64,000 nt of DNA, from NCBI RefSeq assembly GCF_000380185.1, contig NZ_KB904747.1, positions 186,001 through 250,000 of the forward strand, in the 5' to 3' direction. Position numbers and translations under genes: made by a program. The notes below the pieces were generated by a model. That model was not told the DNA's origin, made no database searches, and saw nothing but the letters and a program-made list of their open reading frames with translations. Positions 55,759 to 64,000 of the stretch are shown piece after piece; position 1 is the stretch's first letter, and each line of letters starts with the position of its first letter. This stretch comes from Thiofilum flexile DSM 14609 (lineage in GTDB: Bacteria; Pseudomonadota; Gammaproteobacteria; Thiotrichales; Thiotrichaceae).

Positions 55759-58700
55759 CTACGCTATATTTTCCCAGACGTTATCAAGCCTTTTTGCAGA
55801 CACTGGTTTAGCCGTACCTAATTCCTGCGCAAACAGTGATACCCTAAACTCCTCCAGCATCCAGCGAAACTCAATAGCCCCAGCACTCAATACTCGATTA
55901 GCTTTTAGATAAGCTAAGTATTTTTGCCAATAGGGATGTATTTGCTGGCGTAAACTTAAGTCCTTATTAGGATCGGTTTTTAGCTTTTCCAAACGTCTTT
56001 GCATAGCTTTTAAATAACGCGGATAATGGCGTAATTGTTCAGGCTCTACTGTTTCTAAGAAACCCACATAAACTAAATGATCTAATTGCTCATTCATATC
56101 GTTGACTGCCTCCATCATAGAGACGATAAACTTACTCTTTAATTGTTTACGAATATCATGATAGGCCTCAAAGGCGGGCACCATTAAGCGCGATAATTCT
56201 TGTACCTGCGGAAAGATATTTTTACGTGCGGCGGTAAGTGCTTGTTGAAAATCAGCTTGTTTACGAATATCTAAGTAGTCTTTAAAAGCTTGGCGAAAGG
56301 CATAACGTGCGACACTAGCGCGTAACTCTTCACATTTTCCAGTGGCGGCATATTGCATACAGAGTTTAGGTAAAGCCGGAATATGTTTAGCTAAATCACG
56401 CATTTCAGTTGGCAGTGCTAACTGAAATAAACGCAATACCCCGCCCCTGTGGGCCTGATGTGCTTCCCATTCGGAGTCAAACAATTCAATTGCCACATGA
56501 TCGCCCTTATCAACCAGTGCAGGCCAAGCACGTAGTTTCATATGGCTGGTTTCAATCCAATGCACTTCAGGCAAATCACCGAAATCCCATGTTTTAATTT
56601 GATCACGTTCAATATTAATCATAGGCTGAGTGCTTAATTGCGCACGGGTTTGTTGACGTACTTTATTTTGTAAGGCATTTAAATCACGCCCTTGTTGTAC
56701 CACGACCCCCGCATTATCCACCACTTCAAAGCGCATTAATAAATGCGGTGCTAGCTCCACTTGTTCCCATGCTTCTTTAGGAATAGTGGTGCCACTCATC
56801 CGCAAGAGTTGCTTACCCATGGCCTCTGTTAAACTAATAGACTCACTAGGATGTACCGCCTCTAAGCAGGCACGTGCATAATCAGGGGCAGGGACAAATT
56901 GCTTACGAATATGCTTTGGTAAGCCACGAATCAGTGCAGTCATCTTTTCTTCGAGTAAGCCCGGCACTAGGTATTCAAAGCGTTCGAGGGTTAATTGATT
57001 GAGGGCTAGTAAGGGTATCTGTGCTGTGACACCGTCGTCTTCGGCAGTGGGGTCAAAATGGTATTTGAGCGCTAATACCATACCCTGCACATGTAAAGTA
57101 TCAGGATATAGATTGCTACGCTCATGCTCGGCCTCGCGCTGCATGAGGTAATCGAGGGTTAAATACAGAATTTTAGGATCTTGAGCTTCGGCCTGTTTAC
57201 GCCAACGCTCAAAGGCATGACCACTATAAACATGCTCTGGAATACGCTGCTCAAAGAAATCAAACAATAATTGTTCATCAGCCAAAATATCCCGCCGCCG
57301 CCCTTTAGCTTCTAGCTCTTCGACTTTAGCAATCAGCTCAGCATTATGCTGAGCATAGGCACCTTTAGCGGCATATTCACCATAGACTAGCGCATGACGG
57401 ATAAATAATTGTCGACTAATAATCGGATCAATTGTGCCAAAGCTAATTTTACGTTTCGGGGTAATGGTAATGCCATATAGCGAGGTACGCTCTGAGGCCG
57501 CAACATTAGCAGGCTTTTGTTCCCAGTGTGGCTCGGTGTAATGATGTTTAATCAGGTGATGCCCAAATTCCTCCACCCATTCGGGTTGAATTTTGGCAAC
57601 AGTACGACCATAGAGCTTAGTCGTTTCGACTAATTCCGCCGCCATAATCCATTGTGGATTTTTCTTTTTTAAATAAGAGCCGGGGAAAATCATAAATTTA
57701 CGCCCATTTGCCCCCTGATACTGAAAATCTTCGTCTTTTAGACCAATATTACTGAGCAGTCCCGATAATAGGGCGCGGTGCATAGCATTGTATTCAGCGT
57801 CTTTGTCATTTTCTTTTAGGTCGCTATCGAGCAGGGTGCTTTTAATTTGATAATGAATATCTTCCCATTCTTGAATCCGCACCCATGATAAAAATTCTTT
57901 TTTAGCTTGTTTGCGGAATTGGCTTTTCGACAGTTGCTGTTTTTGTTCTTTGATGTAATTCCACAGCAATAAATAGCTTAAGAAATCGGAGTCTTCATTT
58001 TTAAAACGGGCATGTTTTTCATCAGCCGCTTGTTGGCGCTCAAGGGGGCGCTCGCGTGGATCTTGTACCGCTAGCGCTGCGACAATCACGAGGACTTCTT
58101 TTAAGGCTCCTTCTTTATGAGCGCTAAGCAGCATACGCCCATAACGCGGGTCGAGCGGTAGGCGGGATAGGGTTTGTCCTAGTGGGGTAACATTGTAATC
58201 ATCATCGACCGCACCGATTTCAAATAATAATTTATAACCATCACGAATCAGACGCACATCGGGCTTTTCCACAAAAGGAAACTGCTCCATATCACCAAGG
58301 CGCATGGTTTCCATTTGCAAAATAACCGAGGCTAGGTTGGTACGCAGAATTTCTGGCTCAGTGAATAAAGGACGATCTTTATAATCATCCTCACTATATA
58401 ACCGTATAGCGATACCATCTGACACGCGCCCACAACGCCCTGAGCGTTGATTGGCGGAGGCTTGAGAAATTTTTTCAATCGGTAAGCGCTGTACACCGGC
58501 TCGCCATGAATAGCGTGAAATACGCGCTAATCCCGTATCGACGACGTATTTAATTCCCGGCACCGTGAGCGAGGTTTCCGCCACATTGGTGGCGAGTATG
58601 ACCCGTGGTCGTCCGTGTGGCTCAAAAATACGATGCTGCTCTTCAGCACTCAGGCGTGCAAAGAGCGGGAGTACTTCATAGGCGGGGGGGAGATGCTTAG

Positions 58701-59631
58701 TCAATGCTTCGGCTGTTTCGCGAATTTCGCGCTCACCTGACATAAATACTAAAATATCACCGGAGCCTTCGCGGCGTAATTCATCCACCGCATCAATAAT
58801 CGCATCGGTAATATCGCGCTCATCCTCGTCATCACTTTCAATATCAATCAGGGGGCGATAACGAATTTCCACCGGATAAGTGCGCCCTGATACCATGAGA
58901 ATGGGGGCATTATCAAAATGATTGGCAAAGCGCTCTGGGTCAATGGTGGCTGAGGTAATAATAACTTTGAGATCACGGCGTTTCGGCAAGAGCCATTTTA
59001 AATAGCCAAGGAGAAAATCAATATTGAGACTACGCTCGTGTGCTTCATCAATAATAAGGGTGTCATAGTCATTTAGATAGCGATCTTGTTGAATTTCCGC
59101 CAGTAAAATCCCATCAGTCATGAGTTTGACATAGCTAGTTGGCTGAATCTTATCTTGGAAACGAACCTTATAGCCCACATGCTGCCCTAATGGGGTTTCT
59201 AATTCTTCTGCAATACGCTCAGCGACACTTCTTGCAGCAATACGCCGTGGCTGGGTATGCCCGATAAAACCATCAATCCCGCGTCCTGCCTCTAAACACA
59301 TTTTGGGTAATTGTGTTGTTTTACCCGATCCTGTTTCACCGCAAATAATAACAACTTGATGTTGTTTAATCGCCGCAATAATTTCATCACGGCGTTGAGC
59401 GACGGGAAGATCCGCTGGATATTGCGGGGCCGGTACGTTTTGAATCCGTTGATTGCGCTTAGTAACAGACTCAGTAATACGCTTTTCGACGCGCTCTAAC
59501 CGTTTTTCATCTAAAGTGGTTTGCCGCTCTAGCGACTGTAAATCACGGCGTAAAGCAAAGCGCTCTGCCCCTAGTGTTTTAGGTAATTGAGCGAACAATG
59601 GCTTAAGGGATTGTTTTTGTTGGGGTTTCAC
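55759..59631 (-). CDS. hrpA: ATP-dependent RNA helicase HrpA (DEAH box)
   Basis: 1290 aa (E. coli 1300). Helicase core with Walker A GETGSGKT (98-105), DEAH (195-198), SAT (227-229) and QRSGRCGR motif VI, followed by the HA2 winged-helix region, OB fold and the long HrpA-specific C-terminal domain. HrpA unwinds RNA and is tied to mRNA processing and to rescue of collided ribosomes. The start is GTG at 59631. The diguanylate cyclase gene ends 51 bp upstream on the same strand, so the two may be cotranscribed. Confidence 0.95.
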   Translation of the reverse strand: MKPQQKQSLKPLFAQLPKTLGAERFALRRDLQSLERQTTLDEKRLERVEKRITESVTKRNQRIQNVPAPQYPADLPVAQRRDEIIAAIKQHQVVIICGETGSGKTTQLPKMCLEAGRGIDGFIGHTQPRRIAARSVAERIAEELETPLGQHVGYKVRFQDKIQPTSYVKLMTDGILLAEIQQDRYLNDYDTLIIDEAHERSLNIDFLLGYLKWLLPKRRDLKVIITSATIDPERFANHFDNAPILMVSGRTYPVEIRYRPLIDIESDDEDERDITDAIIDAVDELRREGSGDILVFMSGEREIRETAEALTKHLPPAYEVLPLFARLSAEEQHRIFEPHGRPRVILATNVAETSLTVPGIKYVVDTGLARISRYSWRAGVQRLPIEKISQASANQRSGRCGRVSDGIAIRLYSEDDYKDRPLFTEPEILRTNLASVILQMETMRLGDMEQFPFVEKPDVRLIRDGYKLLFEIGAVDDDYNVTPLGQTLSRLPLDPRYGRMLLSAHKEGALKEVLVIVAALAVQDPRERPLERQQAADEKHARFKNEDSDFLSYLLLWNYIKEQKQQLSKSQFRKQAKKEFLSWVRIQEWEDIHYQIKSTLLDSDLKENDKDAEYNAMHRALLSGLLSNIGLKDEDFQYQGANGRKFMIFPGSYLKKKNPQWIMAAELVETTKLYGRTVAKIQPEWVEEFGHHLIKHHYTEPHWEQKPANVAASERTSLYGITITPKRKISFGTIDPIISRQLFIRHALVYGEYAAKGAYAQHNAELIAKVEELEAKGRRRDILADEQLLFDFFEQRIPEHVYSGHAFERWRKQAEAQDPKILYLTLDYLMQREAEHERSNLYPDTLHVQGMVLALKYHFDPTAEDDGVTAQIPLLALNQLTLERFEYLVPGLLEEKMTALIRGLPKHIRKQFVPAPDYARACLEAVHPSESISLTEAMGKQLLRMSGTTIPKEAWEQVELAPHLLMRFEVVDNAGVVVQQGRDLNALQNKVRQQTRAQLSTQPMINIERDQIKTWDFGDLPEVHWIETSHMKLRAWPALVDKGDHVAIELFDSEWEAHQAHRGGVLRLFQLALPTEMRDLAKHIPALPKLCMQYAATGKCEELRASVARYAFRQAFKDYLDIRKQADFQQALTAARKNIFPQVQELSRLMVPAFEAYHDIRKQLKSKFIVSMMEAVNDMNEQLDHLVYVGFLETVEPEQLRHYPRYLKAMQRRLEKLKTDPNKDLSLRQQIHPYWQKYLAYLKANRVLSAGAIEFRWMLEEFRVSLFAQELGTAKPVSAKRLDNVWENIA

Positions 59632-59681
59632 GCTAATGCGCCCTATGAGAATCTAATTGCATGGGGCGCATTGTAACGCGA

Positions 59682-60962
59682 TTAGGCTGTTTTAGCAGCT
59701 TGTAGTTGGTCGACATGCATCGCAGCACGCGAAATCGCTTCATCACCACAAAATTCTTTCACGACAACATTGCGTGTTCCACGTTTGGCTTTATACAAAG
59801 CACGCTCTACTGCATTAATTAATACTGCTGGATAAAGCATATCGGTGGAGTTTTGCTGCTCATTCGAGCGGGTAGGGGTGGGATAGCAAAACGACACGCC
59901 AATACTAACAGTGATATAGCGCTCAAATTGATCAGCCGCATGGCTAATTTGTAAGTCCTCTATCGCTGTACGCATACGCTCAGCCAGTAAGGTAGCATCG
60001 TCAATATGGGTACTAGGCAATAAAACAGCGAACTCATCTCCACCATAACGCACGACTACATCTGAGGTACGTTTAGCTACTTTACGCAATTCTTGGGCAA
60101 TGGTTTTTAAACAGTGATCGCCAGACTCCTGACCTTGCATATCATTAAATAAGCGAAAGTGATCAATATCGAGCATGAGTAGAGCAATGGCATCACCTGA
60201 ACGCGCGGCACGTTGCCATTCCACTTTAAGGGCTTGTTCAAAATAGCGTCTATTAGGAATGGAGGTAGTCGGGTCTTTATTGGTTTGTTCAAGGAGATTT
60301 TGTTGTAAATCGCCCATTTGAGTGAGTAGTTTTTCCATTACCTGTGCTAAGGCTAGGGTAGCAATGCCTAACATCACTACTACTACAGCTAAAGCACTTT
60401 GTTCTGGCACCCCTACCACAGATAAATTTAATACAATGGGGAGTAATAAAATCGCTACTTGAATATAACGATAGGTTCGGGTCACCATAAAAAGTGGCAA
60501 ACTCACCAACGTGACCAAAGCCAAAATCACTACATGCACCGCCTGCACACTAATCAAATTGGAAAATAAGACTAGCCCCGTGACGCCCCATAGGGTACTA
60601 ATCAGGGTGGTGTACATAATGTGGCGATTGAGTAAGGTATCCATTTGATAGCTGGCATAGTTATAGGAGGGCTTAAATTCCAAATCTAGCATCCAGCGCA
60701 TGGTATTGGCGGCTACAATGGCGACAAACCAAATACCAATCAGTAATACATACTCACTATGGGCTATCAACGACACTGTGGCAAAGAAGATAGCGGCTAA
60801 TAAATGACTCCATAAATAAACAGACCCATACTGATTTAAAAATCGGATCTGCTCATGGACTTGATGCACCGTTACGGGGTGCGGCTCAGGCGAGGCTAAT
60901 CGTTTCATATTATTCTTATTAAGTTTGGGGTTATGACGCACCGAAAAGGATTGAACTGACAC
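59682..60962 (-). CDS. Membrane diguanylate cyclase (GGDEF)
   Basis: 426 aa from a GTG at 60962; an ATG at 60908 is equally possible because neither has a strong ribosome-binding site. Six predicted membrane helices (about residues 45-200) are followed by a coiled segment and a C-terminal GGDEF domain. Catalytic RYGGDEFAVLLPS is intact, and RTSD five residues before it is a complete RxxD inhibitory site for c-di-GMP. It therefore should make c-di-GMP under product feedback. No EAL domain. The N-terminal membrane part is not a named sensor family that I recognise. Confidence 0.9.
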   Translation of the reverse strand: MSVQSFSVRHNPKLNKNNMKRLASPEPHPVTVHQVHEQIRFLNQYGSVYLWSHLLAAIFFATVSLIAHSEYVLLIGIWFVAIVAANTMRWMLDLEFKPSYNYASYQMDTLLNRHIMYTTLISTLWGVTGLVLFSNLISVQAVHVVILALVTLVSLPLFMVTRTYRYIQVAILLLPIVLNLSVVGVPEQSALAVVVVMLGIATLALAQVMEKLLTQMGDLQQNLLEQTNKDPTTSIPNRRYFEQALKVEWQRAARSGDAIALLMLDIDHFRLFNDMQGQESGDHCLKTIAQELRKVAKRTSDVVVRYGGDEFAVLLPSTHIDDATLLAERMRTAIEDLQISHAADQFERYITVSIGVSFCYPTPTRSNEQQNSTDMLYPAVLINAVERALYKAKRGTRNVVVKEFCGDEAISRAAMHVDQLQAAKTA

Positions 60963-61526
60963 AGGTTAACTCTTAACGTCAAATAATTGGGGTTTTATGA
61001 GTATAGTGCATACCTCAGAGCCTGCTCGGTGTAGGGTTATTGTTATGATTAGTGTTCAAACTATTGCATTAGCTAAGCGCTCAAGTCTAGCGAAAACCGA
61101 TATAACGCCTTAGATAACGCCCCATTCAGCTTAAGTTAAACCCCGCTTCAGCTCTTGCTTGTATAGGGCTGGTCTGATGGCGTGGAATAGGTAGTAAATA
61201 GCTTAAAAAAGCCCAGTTTTGTAAGCTGCTGGAGTAAGGAAATCGCTAAGACTATACTGAAATAAAAACCGTATTAACAGTAGGTCATATGCGTTGCAGG
61301 GTTGGGTGAATACCATGACCTGCCAACATATGAGCGATGAACGAATTAAACAAGTTACGGTCGATATTGATGCTCAAGTTATTCAGTTTGGGCTACCCTC
61401 CGCGTGGTAGCGTACAAGGCCTTGAGTCGTTCAAAAAAGCACGTTCAGTGGCAAAGAGTGCAGGTATGGAGAGTACCAAAACTTAGCCTCTGGCGTGGGT
61501 ATAATATCAAATGAGGAACTCGTTAT
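60963..61526. other. 564-bp spacer with possible gene remnant
   Basis: No intact gene longer than about 30 codons is seen. It contains a possible frameshifted small gene (61315-61486, listed separately), a short dyad AGCTTA/TAAGCT near 61200-61231, and the leader of the secreted-protein gene with a -10-like TATAAT at 61500-61505. No RNA-gene structure is evident. Confidence 0.5.
61315..61486 (+). pseudogene. Possible frameshifted small gene
   Basis: ATG at 61315 with GGTGA upstream opens 31 codons (MTCQHMSDERIKQVTVDIDA...) to a TAG at 61408. A +1 shift near 61385-61403 would continue as PPRGSVQGLESFKKARSVAK to a TAG at 61484-61486, giving about 56 residues of plausible protein-like composition. 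It is not recognised as any family. It may be a decayed gene or chance; confidence is low. Confidence 0.25.
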
Positions 61527-61889
61527 ATGAAATACGCATTCGCATTAGCACTTAGTTTAGGAGTGAGTTTTGGTTCATTGAGCTGGGCTGTTGATGTGGC
61601 AGCAACAGCAGACAGTGCTGAGGTTGATAGTGAGGATCCCGCGCAAGCCTTACAAGATTTATGTAAAAGTTATATTAAAGACGGCACTATTACAGCAAAT
61701 GAGTATAATAGCTGTCTGTCTAATATGACCGATTTATCAGAGTCTACCTCCGCACCATTGTCTGTTACAGAGGAAGTAGACTCAGCACCCTCTGAAGCAG
61801 CGAATACGCCCGCCGATGCGGAAGCGCTGGTCAGCGACGAGATTGTGGAAAAACCCGATCCGCAAGCTGAGCAACTGAGTATTAATTAA
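61527..61889 (+). CDS. Small acidic secreted protein, unknown
   Basis: 120 aa. A signal peptide (KYAFALALSLGVSFGSLSWA, cleavage after residue 21) precedes a very acidic mature chain of about 99 residues rich in Asp, Glu, Ala, Ser and Pro. Two cysteines lie in QDLCKSYIKDG and EYNSCLSNM, 18 residues apart, and could form a disulfide. The C-terminal half is probably disordered. GAGGAACTC precedes the ATG. It lies 22 bp before uup. No family is recognised; the Asp/Glu richness might suit metal binding. Confidence 0.7.
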   Translation: MKYAFALALSLGVSFGSLSWAVDVAATADSAEVDSEDPAQALQDLCKSYIKDGTITANEYNSCLSNMTDLSESTSAPLSVTEEVDSAPSEAANTPADAEALVSDEIVEKPDPQAEQLSIN

Positions 61890-61911
61890 CCTCTACTGAT
61901 AACCTAAACAC

Positions 61912-63822
61912 ATGGCTCTACTTAACCTCCGTAATATCCTGTTAGAAAACGGTGATAATCGTCTCTTTGACCATATTGATCTCCAGATTGAGGCAGGCGA
62001 ACGTCTGTGTTTAGTAGGGCGCAATGGTACTGGCAAATCGACCCTTATGAAGCTCTTATGTCGGGAGGTATTACCCGATGATGGCGAGTTTATTGTGGCG
62101 GGTAATGTGCGCATTGCCCGCTTACAGCAAGATGTACCGGAAGGGAGCGAGATTAGTGTCTTTGATTTAGTGGCAGAGGGCTTAGGTGAGGTAGCGGTTT
62201 TGCTCCAGCGTTATCATGCGCTGAGTCACCGCATTGCTAGTCACGCCTCGGATGAATTACTCAATAAGCTGCATCAGGTACAACAACAAATTGATGATCT
62301 CAATGGTTGGCAGCTTAATCAACGAGTAGAAACGGTTATTTCTCGCCTAGATCTCAATGCAGATACGGCCTTTAATGATCTATCAGGGGGCTGGAAGCGC
62401 CGTGCCTTACTTGCTAAAGCACTCGTGGCTGAGCCAGATTTACTGCTTCTAGATGAGCCTACCAATCACTTAGATATTCCTGCGATTGAATGGCTAGAAA
62501 GCTATTTATTAAACTTCAAGGGTACGCTGTTGTTTGTCAGCCATGATAGAGCGTTCGTGCAAAAATTGGCGACCCGTATTATTGAGCTAGATCGGGGTAA
62601 ACTAACCAGTTGGCCTGGCGACTTCCAAAAATACCAAGTAGCCAAGCAAGCGGCTTTAGAGGCCGAAGCGACCCAAAATGCCTTGTTTGATAAGAAACTA
62701 GCGCAAGAAGAAGTGTGGATTCGCCAAGGAATTAAAGCTCGCCGTACTCGTAATGAAGGGCGCGTCAGACGTCTAGAAGCGTTACGGCTGGAGTATTCCG
62801 CTCGCCGTCATGTACAAGGCAAAACCAAAGCGCAAATTGAACAAGCCTCGCAGTCAGGTAAGTTAGTCGCTGAAATTCAACACCTTACTTATACGCTCGA
62901 TAGTGGTGAGTCTTTAATTAAAGATTTTAGTACCACTATTTTACGTAACGATAAGATTGGGATTATTGGCCCGAATGGGGTGGGAAAAACTACCCTGATA
63001 AAACTCATTTTAGGGCAATTACAACCTACCGCAGGCAAAGTAACTTTAGGGACTAAAATTGAGCTAGCCTATTTTGATCAATACCGCGATCAGTTTGATG
63101 AAGAAGCTAATCTACGCGATAACCTAATAAAAGATGCCGATTTTGTTGAAGTGAATGGGCAAAAAAAGCATGTTATTAGTTATCTACAAGATTTTCTCTT
63201 TACTCCGTTACAAATTCAAAAGCCTGTCAAAGTACTTTCTGGGGGCGAGCGCAATCGCTTATTACTCGCACGCTTATTTGCTAAACCGTCTAATTTATTA
63301 GTCATGGACGAGCCTACTAATGATCTTGATGCGGAAACCTTGGAGCTATTAGAAGAGTTATTGATTGACTATCAAGGTACGATTTTACTGATTAGCCATG
63401 ATCGTAGTTTTCTTAATCAAGTCGTGACCCGCTCATTAGTGTTTGAGGGTAAGGGGCAAATTGGTGAATATGCCGGTGGCTATGACGATTGGTTAATGCA
63501 ACGCCCAGCGCCTAGTTCTGAAGTACCTCCTGAGAAAAAAGCGGCTACAAAAGAGGTGGCTTCACCTTCAACATCTACTACAGCACAGCCTGCGTCAAAA
63601 GCCAAAAAGCTGAGTTATAAAGATCAGCGTGAGCTGGATTTATTGCCACAAAAGATTGAGCAACTCGAAACGGCAATGGCTGAATTACAGGCTAAAATGA
63701 GTGCGGCTGATTTTTATCAGCAGGGGGCAGAACGTATGGCGCAAACGCAAACCGAATATGAACGTTTAGAAGCCGAGCTGGAAATAGCCTTTGCACGTTG
63801 GGAAGAGCTAGAGAATGCTTAG
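61912..63822 (+). CDS. uup: ABC-F ATPase Uup
   Basis: 636 aa (E. coli 635). Two ABC domains with Walker A GRNGTGKST and GPNGVGKTT, signatures LSGGWKRRALLAKAL and LSGGERNRLLLARLF, the Uup-type linker (AQEEVWIRQGIKARRTRNEG), and the C-terminal coiled-coil DNA-binding domain (LSYKDQRELDLLPQKIEQLE). Uup affects ribosome function, replication-fork restart and suppresses precise transposon excision in E. coli. The window thus holds two different ABC-F proteins, the other being YheS. Confidence 0.95.
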   Translation: MALLNLRNILLENGDNRLFDHIDLQIEAGERLCLVGRNGTGKSTLMKLLCREVLPDDGEFIVAGNVRIARLQQDVPEGSEISVFDLVAEGLGEVAVLLQRYHALSHRIASHASDELLNKLHQVQQQIDDLNGWQLNQRVETVISRLDLNADTAFNDLSGGWKRRALLAKALVAEPDLLLLDEPTNHLDIPAIEWLESYLLNFKGTLLFVSHDRAFVQKLATRIIELDRGKLTSWPGDFQKYQVAKQAALEAEATQNALFDKKLAQEEVWIRQGIKARRTRNEGRVRRLEALRLEYSARRHVQGKTKAQIEQASQSGKLVAEIQHLTYTLDSGESLIKDFSTTILRNDKIGIIGPNGVGKTTLIKLILGQLQPTAGKVTLGTKIELAYFDQYRDQFDEEANLRDNLIKDADFVEVNGQKKHVISYLQDFLFTPLQIQKPVKVLSGGERNRLLLARLFAKPSNLLVMDEPTNDLDAETLELLEELLIDYQGTILLISHDRSFLNQVVTRSLVFEGKGQIGEYAGGYDDWLMQRPAPSSEVPPEKKAATKEVASPSTSTTAQPASKAKKLSYKDQRELDLLPQKIEQLETAMAELQAKMSAADFYQQGAERMAQTQTEYERLEAELEIAFARWEELENA

Positions 63823-63947
63823 TATATTTGACTCTATACCAAAAGGGAGAGGGGCTTGTTACTGGGGGAAAATGCGTAGATTAGTACATTCTAATGCTTT
63901 AACATCAGCCCGCATTCAAGAACTAAAGTTCTAATAGGACTCTTTGT

Positions 63948-64000
63948 ATGCAGACATCTCAAAATGAAAGCCACCCTTTTTTGCATTTTTTCCTTCCCTT
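63948..64000 (+). CDS. Start of an unidentified gene (cut at right edge)
   Basis: ATG at 63948 after TAGGAC opens MQTSQNESHPFLHFFLP and continues past the window end. Only 17 codons are seen, with an aromatic hydrophobic run that could begin a membrane segment. The 125-bp spacer from uup holds a weak hairpin AGAACTAAAGTTCT near 63919-63932. Confidence 0.35.
   Translation, partial: MQTSQNESHPFLHFFLP

Noticed and set aside
63919-63932. AGAACTAAAGTTCT as a terminator after uup
   Set aside because: The stem is only 5 bp and lacks a T tract; it is too weak to call.

Overview
This 64 kb stretch is a chromosomal segment of a gammaproteobacterium. Base composition looks roughly balanced to slightly A+T-rich. 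The gene families match gammaproteobacterial ones closely: yifB/comM, dapF-DUF484-xerC, trhP, nudK, the argH/algZ-algR junction, the atpIBEFHAGDC operon, glmU-glmS, envC-ctpA, hrpA, and two ABC-F genes of the YheS and Uup types. The mixture suggests a non-enteric gammaproteobacterium, perhaps a Thiothrix-like lineage, but the genus is an inference from gene content only. I see no rRNA, tRNA, CRISPR array, prophage or intact insertion sequence.

Layout. 1-6206: a cut NlpC/P60 gene, yifB, a tusA-bioF pair, and the dapF-DUF484-xerC operon. 6203-9873: a minus-strand run of small envelope and accessory genes (ankyrin protein, lipoprotein, DUF815 ATPase, ElyC-like DUF218 protein) ending at lipA. 10007-17498: a metallo-beta-lactamase-fold protein that lacks its metal motif, a divergent LysR regulator, sdaA, an AT-rich orphan membrane gene, trhP, nudK, a branched inverted-repeat element and argH. 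17757-26757: algZ-algR, then the whole F1Fo ATP synthase operon with a near-consensus promoter before atpI. 26854-30537: a zinc-ribbon protein, glmU and glmS.

30612-33897 is a copper module: copA-cueR on one strand and copZ diverging from copA, both promoters having the 19-bp spacer typical of MerR-family control. 33948-39067: moaC, ctpA, envC and mmsA. 39169-41377: a multi-pass conserved-TM-helix protein and a membrane-anchored OmpA-domain protein, probably a functional pair. 41647-46098: yheS, and a rubrerythrin / Fe-S oxidoreductase / DUF3501 operon. 46403-55616: a five-gene glycogen/alpha-glucan operon (GH57, malQ, glgB, glgA, glgP). 55759-63822: hrpA, a diguanylate cyclase, a 564-bp spacer with a possible decayed gene, a small acidic secreted protein, and uup. 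A new gene begins at the right edge.

Most genes are housekeeping. The regions most worth a second look are the rubrerythrin-DUF3501 operon with its mutually exclusive 3' hairpins, the TM-helix/OmpA pair, the branched element at 15966-16077, the ligand-less MBL protein, the hairpin at the bioF start and the two-promoter copper switch. No wholly new system is proven here. Gene starts were moved from the longest possible reading frame wherever a ribosome-binding site or family length favoured an internal start; each case is stated in the entry.
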